Positions 29,674 to 38,950 of a stretch of DNA of 64,000 bases are shown piece by piece (the first letter of the stretch is position 1; each line of letters starts with the position of its first letter). Position numbers and translations under genes: made by a program. Source of the stretch: Candidatus Vondammii sp. HM_W22 (GTDB taxonomy: Bacteria; Pseudomonadota; Gammaproteobacteria; Chromatiales; Chromatiaceae); the NCBI RefSeq assembly GCF_022530855.2, contig NZ_CP099567.1, positions 434,001 through 498,000 of the forward strand, in the 5' to 3' direction. The notes beneath the pieces are model-generated. The model made no database searches. It was given only the letters and a program-made list of their open reading frames with translations, and was not told the origin of the DNA.

Positions 29674-30948
29674 CACTGCTGTCCCGCTTTGCAGGCAATA
29701 AAAAGGCCTTGAATATCAACAAGTTATTACAATGAAGGTGCGAAGAAACACTGTAATAACAATGAGGATTTAAGCCTTGTCTCATCATAACACTGTGTTC
29801 TCTCAAATCCTAAAACTGCTCCCTAGACATGAGTTTTCAGTACTTGCCAAGAAGCACGATGGACAGCGCCGCTGTGATGCGATGAATCGCTGGACGCAAT
29901 TTGTTGCTATGGCCACAGCCCAGCTAAACCGGACGCGCCAGTCTCCGTGATATTGAATCCGCCCTGGCAAGCCAAAAGCATTTGACGTATCACTTGGGAA
30001 GCGGGTCAATCAAGCGAACAACCCTGAGTCGAGCCAATCAAAATCTTTCTTCCGGTTTTTATGAAGAGCTCTTTGGGAAGTTATACGCACGCTGTCAAAG
30101 CGGCTCCCCCAGCCATAAATTCCGTTTTAAGAAGAAACTGTTTTCACTGGATGCTTCATTGCTTGATGTGTCGCTCAAGGTATTTCCTCAGGCTGAATAC
30201 AATAAAATGAAAGGCGCCTACAAATTGCATATTGGGCTTGATCATGACGGTTTGATTCCAGCATTTGCAGCCGTTACTTTGGGTAAAACTGGTGACTAAA
30301 CACAGGCTAAACTCACGAGTTTCCCTAAAGGCAGTGTGCTCGTCTTCGACAAGGGGTATGCCGACTACACCTGGCATAACCAGTTGACTGAAAAAGGAAT
30401 ATTTTTTGTCACACGAATTCGGAGCAATGCAAAATACCGTGTACTGGAACGACGAACAGTGAATAAATCACAGGGAATTACCAGCGACCAAATTATAGTA
30501 CACTTCTGATCGGTCTAGAAAAAACAACCTGATGGCGGTCAGACGAGTCGGTTTTTATGATGCCAAAACCAATAAGCATTATGTCTTCATTACCAACCAC
30601 CTTGACTGGTCAGCAAAGATTATTGCCGATATTTACAAGCAACGCTGGCAGGTTGAGTTGTTCTTTAAATGGATTAAGCAGAATCTCAAGATCAAAGCCT
30701 TTATGGGTAACACGGATAATGCTGTCATGACGCAGGTTTGGGTGGTGCTATGTGTTTACCTGATACTGGCGTACTTAAAATTCCAGGCAAGAATCAGCCA
30801 AAGTCTTCAGCAGATGAGTCGACTGATCCATCTGGATTTATTTGCTAAGCGAGACTTGATACAGCTGTTTAGGCCCCGCCGGATCTGCAGATAGCCTCGC
30901 CTCAATTAGGGTTATTGTTTTCGCTGAAAATTAAGTGGGACAGCAGTG
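29674..30948 (+). mobile_element. IS4-family element inserted in IS30 (dead)
   Basis: 1275 bp with inverted ends CACTGCTGTCCC(G/A)CTT and a 9-bp target duplication. The transposase begins MSHHNTVFSQILKLLPRHEF near 29777, changes frame near 29930, runs as KHLTYHLGSGSIKRTTLSR and FSLDASLLDVSLKVFPQAEY, stops at 30297, and resumes as SVLVFDKGYADYTWHNQL. After another break near 30510 comes the IS4 signature YKQRWQVELFFKWIKQNLKIK. Several stops and frameshifts: not active. Confidence 0.87.
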
Positions 30949-31126
30949 GTTGCTACGTCATTGTTTTCTTAAAGGAATCGATTGGCGAAAAGATCACCGA
31001 TCTAATGTTTGCAACGGTGGTGGAAAAGTTCAACAATCGACCTCAGAAATACCTCAGTTATCAGACACCCAACGAAGCCTTTCTGAAAGAGTACAGGTGA
31101 TGCACTTGCAACTTGAATCCACAATC
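30949..31126 (+). pseudogene. IS30-family transposase, right piece
   Basis: Continues the block interrupted at 29673: LLRHCFLKGIDWRK then, in another frame, ITDLMFATVVEKFNNRPQKYLSY and TPNEAFLKEYR, the usual IS30 C-terminus. A frameshift lies near 31000. It ends around 31126 where an IS630 piece begins. Confidence 0.75.
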
Positions 31127-31436
31127 TACACAGGGAAAGGTATTTCTGATACTGGACAACCTACGGGTGCATCACGCCAAGAAGGTGAAGCACTGGTTAT
31201 CTAACTGGACCGTAAAACGCTATCTGGGAGTCTTTTTCTTGCCGGCCTATTCACCGGAACTGAACCCTGACGAGTATATGAATTGTGATCTGAAAAGCAT
31301 GCTTCATAGCGGAGAGGCGATTCATTCTGTGAACGATCTGAAAAAGAGAGCACGATCCTGCACGCGAACTGTGCAAAAAAGGTCTGAACGAGCGAAAAGT
31401 CACTTCAATGCGACACGCATAAAGTACTCTGCCTGA
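31127..31436 (+). pseudogene. IS630-family transposase, C-terminal piece
   Basis: In one frame: KVFLILDNLRVHHAKKVKHWLSN, FFLPAYSPELNPDEYMNCDLK and a basic tail ending SAstop at 31434. These are the LDNxxxHHAKK and SPELNPxE motifs of IS630. Only the last third of the gene is left. Complements the 5' part seen at 7045-7710, but from another copy. Confidence 0.8.
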
Positions 31437-31445
31437 TTAATGAGA

Positions 31446-31485
31446 TTGGGACGCAGAGGGCGAGAAAAATCTCTCTGCGTCCCAA
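31446..31485. other. Perfect 13-bp hairpin downstream of hisG
   Basis: TTGGGACGCAGAG (31446-31458) and its exact complement at 31473-31485, with a 14-base loop. It is 33 bases past the hisG stop on the minus strand. No T-run follows on that side, so it may act as a processing barrier, a Rho-assisted terminator, or be a leftover end of the neighbouring IS630. Confidence 0.5.
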
Positions 31486-31517
31486 CAAGGAAAATGAAGC
31501 ATAAATCGGAACTCGAT

Positions 31518-32390
31518 TCAGACCATTTTTCGTAGTTCATACTCCAGTATCCCTTCAGCACCCGCTTCCATCAGTTGAGGGATCAGGTTACGCACTTCCT
31601 TGCTGTTGACGATGGTCTCTAAAGCAAACCACTTCGGGTCGAACAGGTGGCTGACCGTCGGCGCATGAAGGCTTGGTAGCATCTTGACCAGTTCATCCAG
31701 CCGGTCGGCGGGAATGTTCATCTTTAGAGCCACTTTTTGTCGGGCTTTTAGGGAAGCCTGTAGCAATGTAGCGATCTGATTAATTTTTTTGCGTTTGACC
31801 GGATTATTCACGGCCGTCTTGCTGGCAATCAGTCGTGTCTCTGTGTGCAGTAGATCACATACGATGCGGAGGCCGTGCGCCTTGATCGTGCTGCCTGTTT
31901 CGGTAATCTCGACCACCGCATCCACCAATCCTTCAACCACCTTGGCCTCGGTAGCTCCCCAGGAGAACTCCACCTTCGCATTGATCCCTTTTTTTACCAG
32001 ATGTCGCTTGGTGAATTCAACCAATTCAGTTGAGATTGTCTTCCCTTCCAGATCTTCAATCCGTTGAATAGGCGAATCTTGAGGTACAACTAGGACCCAG
32101 CGACAAGGCTGGTCGGAGCTTTTCGAATAGGTTAATTCGCAAATTTCTTCTACATCCGCCTGGGTTTCAAGAATCCAGTCATGTCCGGTAAGTCCCAGGT
32201 CGAGAGTGCCATTGGCGACGTAGGGCGCCATTTCCTGGGAGCGCACCAGGGCGCAGCTGATGTCAGGATCATCGATGAAGGGGAAGTAGTTCCTTGAGCG
32301 GGAGGTGATATTCCAGCCTGCCTGCTGAAATAGGGAGATGGTGGCTTTTTCCAGGCTGCCCTTGGGGATTCCGAGTTTCAATTGTTGCAT
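31518..32390 (-). CDS. hisG: ATP phosphoribosyltransferase, long form
   Basis: 290 residues: first step of histidine synthesis, ATP plus PRPP to phosphoribosyl-ATP. Long HisG type: the catalytic part (MQQLKLGIPKGSLEKAT start, GLTGHDWILE, and the PRPP-binding DAVVEITETGSTIKAHGL near 170-190) is followed by a C-terminal ACT-like domain of about 75 residues (ending GAEGILEYELRKMV) that senses histidine, so no HisZ partner is expected. It stands alone; no other his gene is in the window. Ribosome site before ATG 32390 is weak. Upstream lies a small YdcH gene in the same direction; downstream are IS remnants and a perfect hairpin. Confidence 0.95.
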   Translation of the reverse strand: MQQLKLGIPKGSLEKATISLFQQAGWNITSRSRNYFPFIDDPDISCALVRSQEMAPYVANGTLDLGLTGHDWILETQADVEEICELTYSKSSDQPCRWVLVVPQDSPIQRIEDLEGKTISTELVEFTKRHLVKKGINAKVEFSWGATEAKVVEGLVDAVVEITETGSTIKAHGLRIVCDLLHTETRLIASKTAVNNPVKRKKINQIATLLQASLKARQKVALKMNIPADRLDELVKMLPSLHAPTVSHLFDPKWFALETIVNSKEVRNLIPQLMEAGAEGILEYELRKMV

Positions 32391-32526
32391 GGGTTTGGAT
32401 TCTTAGTGTTGAACGGGGGGGACGATATTACTGTGTTCCGGGGCTATAGAAAACCCCGGAGAGCTACAGACGCAGATTAGGGTGCAGAAAGAAGTCCTGC
32501 ATCCTCGTTGATTAGTTTAAGCCCTG

Positions 32527-32697
32527 TTACGCTAGCGGGCGCAGGATGCCATAAATCTGGTCTTTCAGCAGCGCACGCTTTTTCTTGAGATCCTCCATGC
32601 GGACATCAGAGGTGGGTTGGTCGTGCTCTTCTAGGTCGTGGATTTTGTCTTCAAGAGTGGGGAACTCATGAAGGATATCGTGCATTTTTCCAAGCAT
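32527..32697 (-). CDS. Small YdcH/DUF465-family protein
   Basis: 56-residue ORF: MLGKMHDILHEFPTLEDKI, then charged helix ending KKKRALLKDQIYGILRPLA. The EFPTLEDKIHDLEE and DLKKKRALLKDQI helices match the YdcH/DUF465 family, short two-helix proteins of unknown function common in Proteobacteria. AGGA lies nine bases upstream of the ATG. It precedes hisG by 136 bases on the same strand, and may share its transcript, but no functional link is known. Confidence 0.85.
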   Translation of the reverse strand: MLGKMHDILHEFPTLEDKIHDLEEHDQPTSDVRMEDLKKKRALLKDQIYGILRPLA

Positions 32698-32869
32698 GAT
32701 AATGATCCTGTGATGTGTCCGGTAATGAACATTTATCCACCAACTTCCTCATTACTTGACCGCCATTATAAGGAGTCATTTGTGTAACAGGCTTTGACAC
32801 AATGCAACTGAATTTGAAATCAACCCTGCCAACCCTACCGGCGATGGAGAGATAATTGGACTCCCCTCA

Positions 32870-33900
32870 CCCTAAAACAGAAACTGGTTGCCCTTAAAGC
32901 AAAGCATAATGGGAGCCCAATAAACGAAGAAAACGACTACAGGTGTAGATTTAGCCAAAAAAGTTATCCAGGTGTGCGTTGTCAAGGGACCTGAGATAGT
33001 TACCAATGATGAAATGGCATCAGGGGAATTTGCATCCTGTCTGGTCATGGCTAAACTAGCGATTACCGTGTTCGAACCTTGTGCGATTTCCAACTACTGG
33101 AAGCAAGTGGCTAAGGACAATGGTCATGATGCCCGCATTATATCAGCCAAGCTTGTTTCTCAGATAAGGTAAAATCAAAAGGCCGATAAAAATGATGCCT
33201 TGGCCATCGTACAGGCTAGTCAGCTTGTTGATATTAAATTCATCAATGGCAAGACTTTTGAGCAACAAGAGCAGTCCATCATGAGAATGTACGTGTGTCA
33301 TCAAGAAGAGGTGGATTAGGTGGCACAGTTCAAGGGGTGCTTGAAGACGCAGAGAGAAGGTTTTGCATGCAGTTTCGCCAGGCATTGAATGCAATATGGA
33401 GACTTTACTTACCGACGGTTAAAAACATAGCGGAAAAGGATAGGCTATTGGCACAGGCCATCAAGGCACACCCGGAATGTGAGAAGTTGCGGGCGGCACT
33501 AGAGGTTGTGTCTACGATAAATGCTGTTAATCTCTATATTGCGATAGGCTGCGGTGAAGCTGGTACATTTAAAATGGGAAGGGATGCATCAGCATGCATC
33601 GGATTGACGAGGCTTCAGTATTCCAGTGGTGGAAAACAAATTTTGGTACTATCGGGAGATTGACGAAGAATATTGCCCTGAGGAGTTATCTTGTGAATGG
33701 TGCGATGTCCGTTATCAACCATGTTGACAAACGAGAACCGCAAACAAAACGGTCAGGACGGCATTTGCCCTATTGACGGAAGGTACAGAATATAAAGCTG
33801 AGCCGTTATTGGCTTAAGCGTAACAATCACTAACAAAAAGCTTCTTAACGTAGATGACAAATCAACTGTAAGAGTCAGTGCTTCGCACAGAGCAAACAAA
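32870..33900 (+). pseudogene. IS110-family transposase relic
   Basis: Plus-strand frames give GVDLAKKVIQVCVVKGPE, ITVFEPCAISNYWKQVAKDNGHDARIISAKLV, a stop after SQIR, KADKNDALAIVQASQLVDIKFINGK, a frameshift near 33290, then VQGVLEDAERRF, LRAALEVVSTINAVNLYIAIG and GLTRLQYSSGGKxNFGTIGRLTKNIALRSYLVNGA. These are the DEDD N-terminal and Transposase_20 C-terminal domains of IS110. Start codon lost, at least three frame breaks. Boundaries approximate. Confidence 0.82.
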
Positions 33901-34039
33901 CTTGCTGGAGAGATTTAACCATACAGTTCGCGTAAAAATCATTGGGCCTGGGTTAGCTGCCAAAATTAGAGTTCGCACATAAGCACGCATTTATTTTATT
34001 ATCCTATATTTTAATCATTTCGTTGTTGACAGAGGGGAG

Positions 34040-34252
34040 TCCACATAAGCGAAGCGAAGGCTGGTAGTCCCCGGTAGCGGTGAGGCCGCACTGCTTACCC
34101 GACGTGCGATAGCGCAAGAGGGGAGGCAAAGTAGGCTGCCGACACGGCGTCCAGCCATTTGAGGGAGTGCTGCGTAGCCTGCGCCGAGTGAAACGATGGT
34201 GTGGCGAAGCGGCGCGTACGTACCACAAGAGCGAAGATACACTTGAGTGTTT
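34040..34252 (-). repeat. Dispersed intergenic repeat, copy 1
   Basis: The complement of this stretch is about three-quarters identical to 44614-44885, with shared blocks such as CGCCGCTTCGCCACACCATC, ACTCGGCGCAGGCT, AAATGGCTGG and CTACCGGGGACTACC. Relative to the other copy it lacks about 75 bases near 34228. No convincing coding frame; it lies just after the 3' end of comF. I do not recognise the element. Confidence 0.7.
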
Positions 34253-34286
34253 TTTGACAAAAAATCTGGCTAAAATTGTGTTGTTT

Positions 34287-34994
34287 TCACCAAGTCCTGG
34301 CTACCGCCCAAACATCCACTTGCTTGGCGCCGGCCCGCTTAAACTCCCGCGCCAGCTCAGAGACCGTACTGCCTGTTGTCACCACATCATCGACCAGAAC
34401 AATATGGGTGTCCTGAAATCGGACGGTCACCTCAAAGGCACCTCGGATATTTCTCCTGCGCTCGCCTCTTTCAAGGTCTGATTGAGGCGCTGTGAGTTTT
34501 ACCCGCCGGCAGCAGGCGTAATTTAACGGGATATTAAGCCGGCGGCTGAGTGGCCTTGCCAGTTCCAGGGATTGATTGTATCCCCGCTGACGTAGGCGGG
34601 TGCTGTGCAACGGCACGGGAGTGATGAGTTCAGGCAGTCTGGACTGCTGCTGCAGGATAAAATTTCCCAGCAACGAGGAGAGCAGTCTGCCGATATGCAG
34701 TTTTCCATTGAATTTAAACCGGCTGATAAGCAGGTCGACTGGAGCAGCATAATGGAAGGGTGACAAGATGCGATTGTAAACCGGTGTTTGCTTTTGGCAT
34801 TGGCCACAGAGGGTTTGCCGATGATTGGCGGCTGTCAGTGGAAGAGCGCATTGCGGGCAGTGATTTCTGTTGTATGGGAGCTCGTGGTGACAATCTCGGC
34901 AGATAGTGTGCGCTTCTCCTGCTTTGGCACCACACAGCAGGCAGTCACTGGGGTATAGGGTAGATAGTATGGAATTAATACAATTGTTAACCAT
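34287..34994 (-). CDS. comF: ComF family phosphoribosyltransferase-like protein
   Basis: 235 residues. N-terminal zinc-ribbon with CLLCGAKAGEAH, CRDCHHELPY and CPQC plus CGQC cysteine pairs, then a PRT domain with PVPLHSTRLRQRGYNQSLELAR and the PRPP loop VLVDDVVTTGSTVSELAR. ComF/GntX proteins act in DNA uptake or nucleotide salvage of DNA ends; the biochemical role is not settled. ATG 34994 has AAAGGA upstream. Divergent from the biotin operon, an arrangement seen in many gammaproteobacteria; a BirA-like operator overlaps its first codon. Confidence 0.92.
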   Translation of the reverse strand: MVNNCINSILSTLYPSDCLLCGAKAGEAHTICRDCHHELPYNRNHCPQCALPLTAANHRQTLCGQCQKQTPVYNRILSPFHYAAPVDLLISRFKFNGKLHIGRLLSSLLGNFILQQQSRLPELITPVPLHSTRLRQRGYNQSLELARPLSRRLNIPLNYACCRRVKLTAPQSDLERGERRRNIRGAFEVTVRFQDTHIVLVDDVVTTGSTVSELAREFKRAGAKQVDVWAVARTW

Positions 34995-35016
34995 TGGATT
35001 CCTTTCCGGTTGACAG
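34984..35016 (+). promoter_or_regulatory. BirA-type biotin operator
   Basis: TTGTTAACC (34984-34992), exactly 15 bases, then GGTTGACAG (35008-35016). The known BirA operator consensus is TTGTAAACC-N15-GGTTTACAA; the match is 8 of 9 and 7 of 9 with the right spacing. It overlaps the comF start codon (34992-34994) and the -35 box of the candidate bioB promoter, so holo-BirA-biotinoyl-AMP binding would block both directions. birA itself is not in the window. Confidence 0.72.
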
Positions 35017-35037
35017 ATGATGAGCTTTCCTTACTAT
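35010..35037 (+). promoter_or_regulatory. Candidate sigma-70 promoter of the biotin operon
   Basis: TTGACA at 35010-35015 and TACTAT at 35032-35037, 16 bases apart, upstream of bioB. The -35 is a perfect consensus, the -10 matches four of six. Overlap with the BirA operator supports it. Confidence 0.5.
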
Positions 35038-35112
35038 TGGCACCCCATTATCCGTCATTCCTGTTAAGCACCACAAGGCATGACCGTTACGGCAATACAG
35101 GAACAAAAACGC

Positions 35113-36144
35113 ATGAACGACATCAGTTTACGGCACGACTGGGCGATAGAAGAGATTGAAGCCCTGCTGGATCTTCCATTCAATGATCTGATGTTCCGCG
35201 CGCAGTCGGTTCACAGATCGCATTTTGATCCCAATAAGGTACAGGTCAGCACGCTGTTGAGTATCAAAACCGGTGCCTGTTCAGAGGATTGTGGCTACTG
35301 TTCCCAGAGCGCCAAATATAATACGGACCTGGAGAAGGAGAAGCTGTTGCCGGTGGAAGAGGTGATCAAGGCGGCTGAGGCAGCCAAGGATAAGGGGGCG
35401 ACCCGCTTCTGCATGGGCGCGGCCTGGCGTAACCCCACGGACAAGAATCTGCAGCGCGTGATTGAGATGATTCAAGCGGTGCATGACCTGGGAATGCAGA
35501 CCTGCGTCACCCTAGGCATGTTGACCGGGGATCAGGCAAAAAGTCTAAAAGATGCCGGGCTGGATTACTACAATCACAATCTGGACACTTCACCGGAATT
35601 TTACGGCAATGTGGTTACTACCCGTACCTTCAAAGATCGACTGGATACGCTGAAAAGCGTACGTGAACAGGGCATCAACGTGTGCAGCGGCGGTATTCTC
35701 GGCATGGGTGAATCCCGCCGGGATCGTGCTTCCATGCTGCGTGAATTGGTTAATCTGCCAAAACATCCGGAGTCGGTGCCGATTAACATGCTGGTTCAGG
35801 TAGAGGGCACCCCCCTGTACGGTGCCGATGAGATCGACAGCCTGGAGTTTGTCCGCACGATTGCAGTGGCACGAATCCTGATGCCGCTCTCCTACGTTCG
35901 ACTCTCTGCCGGTCGCACAGAGATGAACGATGAAACCCAGGCTCTCTGCTTTATGGCTGGTGCCAACTCCATGTTCTATGGTGACAGACTGCTGACCACC
36001 GATAACCCGGATGCAGATGCCGATATCAAACTGTTCAGACGTCTCGGTCTCAAATTCGAAGAGAGCGTGGAACTCCAGGCCACCGAGGCACAGTGCGAAA
36101 ACAGGAAAAAGGCCAAGGATTTCAGTGAAACCGCTTCAGCCTGA
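35113..36144 (+). CDS. bioB: Biotin synthase
   Basis: Radical SAM enzyme that inserts sulfur into dethiobiotin, last step of biotin synthesis. About 343 residues from ATG 35113, which has AGGA at good spacing; an in-frame ATG at 35080 has no usable site. The [4Fe-4S] cysteines are CxxxCxxC in [13 protein letters not shown] (residues 56, 60 and 63). Other conserved blocks: [51 protein letters not shown] and [21 protein letters not shown]. First gene of bioBFHCD; its end overlaps the bioF start by 20 bases. Confidence 0.97.
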   Translation: MNDISLRHDWAIEEIEALLDLPFNDLMFRAQSVHRSHFDPNKVQVSTLLSIKTGACSEDCGYCSQSAKYNTDLEKEKLLPVEEVIKAAEAAKDKGATRFCMGAAWRNPTDKNLQRVIEMIQAVHDLGMQTCVTLGMLTGDQAKSLKDAGLDYYNHNLDTSPEFYGNVVTTRTFKDRLDTLKSVREQGINVCSGGILGMGESRRDRASMLRELVNLPKHPESVPINMLVQVEGTPLYGADEIDSLEFVRTIAVARILMPLSYVRLSAGRTEMNDETQALCFMAGANSMFYGDRLLTTDNPDADADIKLFRRLGLKFEESVELQATEAQCENRKKAKDFSETASA

Positions 36145-37288
36145 ACTGAACCGACGCCGCAAGGAACATCTCTACCGTTCCCGTAGAGTCTCAGAAGGAC
36201 CCCAGGGCCCTGAGTTGAAGATGGATGGGCACCCATTGCTCAGCTTCTGCAGTAATGATTACCTGGGCCTAGCCAATCATCCTGATGTGGTGGCAGCTAT
36301 GCAGCGGGGTACGGAAATCTACGGTGTCGGGAGCGGGTCGGCTCATCTGGTGAATGGCCACAGCCAGGCTCATCATGCCCTAGAGGAAGAGCTGGCAGCG
36401 TTCACGGGCCGTCCAAGGGCGTTGCTGTTTTCCACAGGCTACATGGCCAATCAAGGTGTTATCGCTGCACTTGCCGGTCGGAATGACACCCTCTATCAGG
36501 ATCGGCTCAATCACGCATCGCTGATCGATGGCGGCCTCCTGTCACGGGCGCGCATGAAGCGTTTTGCTCATGGTGATACCGCGGCGCTTCAGGCGCAGAT
36601 GGCAAGCCAGGAGCGAGGTGAGGCGCTGGTGGCCGTTGATGGGGTCTTCAGTATGGATGGCGATCTTGCGCCACTGCGGTCACTTGCCGCTCTTTGTCGT
36701 GGGCGCGGCGCCTGGCTGCTGGTGGATGATGCCCACGGCTTGGGAGTTCTGGGTTCCGAGGGACGGGGTTCGACGGATCACTTTGGCCTCGGTCTGGATG
36801 ATGTCCCTATCCTGATGGGCGCATTAGGTAAGGCATTTGGCACCTTTGGAGCGTTTGTCGCCGGTTCTGATGAGCTGATAGAGACACTGATTCAACAGGC
36901 CCGCAGTTATATTTTTACCACGGCACTGCCACCCGCTGTCGCCGAGGCGGCCCGTGCCAGCTTGCGACTGGTTCGCAGTGAAGAGTGGCGGCGTGAGCAT
37001 CTGCGGGAGCTGGTGAAAAAATTCCGTAGCGGAGCAGAGCAACTGGGTCTGTCGCTGATGCTGTCAGAGACGCCGATTCAGCCTATTGTTGCAGGTTCAT
37101 CGGTACAGGCACTCTCCTGGAGCCGCACTTTGGAAGCCCAGGGCATTCTGGTCAGTGCCATTCGTCCTCCCACCGTGCCTGAGGGGGGTGCGCGATTGCG
37201 GGTCACCCTCTCGGCCAACCACTCTTTTCAACATCTTGACCGGCTGCTGACCGCGCTGGAACAGCTGAAGATCCAAGAGGTTCCATGA
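36125..37288 (+). CDS. bioF: 8-amino-7-oxononanoate synthase
   Basis: PLP enzyme joining pimeloyl-ACP and alanine. I choose the GTG at 36125 (AAGGA five bases upstream), giving 387 residues, the usual BioF length; the frame stays open back to 36011 but that part only reads through bioB. Markers: [52 protein letters not shown], and the cofactor lysine in [13 protein letters not shown]. Stop overlaps the bioH ATG by four bases (ATGA). Intact. Confidence 0.96.
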   Translation: MKPLQPELNRRRKEHLYRSRRVSEGPQGPELKMDGHPLLSFCSNDYLGLANHPDVVAAMQRGTEIYGVGSGSAHLVNGHSQAHHALEEELAAFTGRPRALLFSTGYMANQGVIAALAGRNDTLYQDRLNHASLIDGGLLSRARMKRFAHGDTAALQAQMASQERGEALVAVDGVFSMDGDLAPLRSLAALCRGRGAWLLVDDAHGLGVLGSEGRGSTDHFGLGLDDVPILMGALGKAFGTFGAFVAGSDELIETLIQQARSYIFTTALPPAVAEAARASLRLVRSEEWRREHLRELVKKFRSGAEQLGLSLMLSETPIQPIVAGSSVQALSWSRTLEAQGILVSAIRPPTVPEGGARLRVTLSANHSFQHLDRLLTALEQLKIQEVP

Positions 37289-38061
37289 AGCTGTATGCAG
37301 AATCAACCGGCAGCGGTCCCGATCTGGTGTTGCTTCACGGCTGGGGTATGAATAGTGCCGTCTGGTCATCTGTACGAAAACAGCTTGCAGCACACTTCAG
37401 GATCACCCTGATTGAGCTGCCGGGACACGGTGGCAGTGAGTATGAAGCTGATGCATCCTCGCTCGATGACTGGGCCAATGCCTGCCTGCAAGCCGCACCG
37501 GAGAGATCTGCCTGGATAGGCTGGTCCCTGGGTGGTCATCTGGCGTTGCAGGCTGCTTTAGTGGCACCGGAGCGGATTGAAAAGCTGGTGTTGGTCAGCG
37601 GTAGTCCGCGTTTTGTCGAGGGGGCGGATTGGCCTCATGCCATGTCGCTAAACACCCTGACACAGTTTGCCAAGACCCTGGCAAAAAATCATAAACAGAC
37701 ACTGGCGCGGTTTTTTTCGCTTCAGGTGAGAGGGGATGAGGATGCGAGGCAGACGCTGCGTCTATTGCGTCAGAATATTGCCGGCCGATCCGATCACAAC
37801 GACCTGGCCCTGGAGCATGGGCTCAATCTGCTGTTGACCGTAGACCTGAGGGATCAGCTGCAGCAGTTGAACTGCCCCACGCTCTGGTTGCTTGGCGAAC
37901 GGGATACCCTGGTGCCGGTGGAGGTGGCTCATGCTTTGGGGTCGCTTATGCCGGAAGCAGAAATTCTGACTCTAAGCGGCTCTGCCCATGCCCCGTTTCT
38001 CTCTCACCCCAAGCGGTGCCTGGAAGCATTGATTCATTTTCTGGAAGATGCAGATGAGTGA
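37285..38061 (+). CDS. bioH: Pimeloyl-ACP methyl ester carboxylesterase
   Basis: 258-residue alpha/beta hydrolase that removes the methyl group from pimeloyl-ACP methyl ester, ending the BioC-started route. Nucleophile Ser81 in GWSLGG, acid Asp in GERDTLVP, base His in SAHAPFLSHP, and the HGWGMNSAVW oxyanion region near the start. Overlaps bioF by four bases and bioC by a few, so the operon is tightly coupled. Confidence 0.95.
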   Translation: MKLYAESTGSGPDLVLLHGWGMNSAVWSSVRKQLAAHFRITLIELPGHGGSEYEADASSLDDWANACLQAAPERSAWIGWSLGGHLALQAALVAPERIEKLVLVSGSPRFVEGADWPHAMSLNTLTQFAKTLAKNHKQTLARFFSLQVRGDEDARQTLRLLRQNIAGRSDHNDLALEHGLNLLLTVDLRDQLQQLNCPTLWLLGERDTLVPVEVAHALGSLMPEAEILTLSGSAHAPFLSHPKRCLEALIHFLEDADE

Positions 38062-38914
38062 CCCGTTGCACCGCATCGACAAGCAGCAGGCGCGCCGCGC
38101 CTTCTCCCGTGCCGCCGAACGTTACGATGAAGTGGCGATGCTGCAACGGGAGATAGGTCAGCGCATGATCGAGCGGCTGGAGGTTGTCAAACTGCAGCCA
38201 GGGGTGATTCTGGATATTGGTTCAGGTACTGGCGTTGCCACTGCCGAGCTCTCCCGCCGATATAAAAAGTCGCAGATGATTGCCCTGGATTTTGCCCTGC
38301 CGATGCTGCAGCAGACCCGTAAGCGCAGCTCCTGGCTGCGGCGGCCTCGCTGTGTCTGCGCTGACCTGGAGCAGTTGCCGCTGGCAGATCAGAGTGTTGA
38401 TCTTATTTATTCCAATGCGGCCATTCAGTGGTGCAATGATCTGGACAGCACGTTTCAGGAGTTCCTGCGGGTGTTGAAGCTCGGCGGCTTGCTGATGTTC
38501 AGCACCTTTGGTCCCGATACGCTTAAAGAGCTGCGCTCTGCCTGGTCGGACGCCGATGGGCGCACCCATGTTAGTACATTCATCGACATGCACGATGTGG
38601 GCGATGCCCTGATGCGGGCGGGCTTTTCCGACCCGGTGATGGATGTGGACCGAATGACCCTGACGTATCAAGAGGTCTCCGGGGTGATGCGCGACCTGAA
38701 AGTGCTCGGCGCCCACAATGTCACCAGTAACCGCCAGCGGGGACTGACCGGCAAGGGCAAATTCAAGGCAATGCAGGCAGCTTACGAAAAATTCCGCAGT
38801 GATGGTCTTCTTCCTGCCAGCTACGAAGTGGTCTACGGCCACGCTTGGGCACCATTACAGCGGGAGCAGGATGGCGTGGTAACGGTGCCGCTCAGCCAGA
38901 TTAGCCGGGTTTGA
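38054..38914 (+). CDS. bioC: Malonyl-ACP O-methyltransferase
   Basis: SAM-dependent methyltransferase that methylates malonyl-ACP to start pimelate assembly on the fatty acid machinery. About 286 residues from ATG 38054 (GGAAG upstream, inside the bioH end); an ATG at 38048 is also possible. Class I motifs: DIGSGTGVATAELS (motif I), VCADLEQLPLADQSVDLIYSNAAIQW (motifs II-III), and LMFSTFGPDTLKELRSAW, which is characteristic of BioC. The RRAFSRAAERYDEVA start is typical too. Intact. Confidence 0.95.
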   Translation: MSDPLHRIDKQQARRAFSRAAERYDEVAMLQREIGQRMIERLEVVKLQPGVILDIGSGTGVATAELSRRYKKSQMIALDFALPMLQQTRKRSSWLRRPRCVCADLEQLPLADQSVDLIYSNAAIQWCNDLDSTFQEFLRVLKLGGLLMFSTFGPDTLKELRSAWSDADGRTHVSTFIDMHDVGDALMRAGFSDPVMDVDRMTLTYQEVSGVMRDLKVLGAHNVTSNRQRGLTGKGKFKAMQAAYEKFRSDGLLPASYEVVYGHAWAPLQREQDGVVTVPLSQISRV

Positions 38915-38950
38915 TCTGCCGACTCTCTGTCCAAGAAAGGATAAATCAAA

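Noticed and set aside
34004-34260. Minus-strand ORFs of 74 and 81 codons inside the dispersed repeat
   Set aside because: Same peptides appear partly at 44650-44898 but in diverged frames with indels; better explained by a non-coding repeat.
36011-36124. Longer N-terminus for bioF
   Set aside because: This part overlaps bioB by over 130 bases and does not resemble BioF; GTG 36125 has a good ribosome site and gives the usual length.
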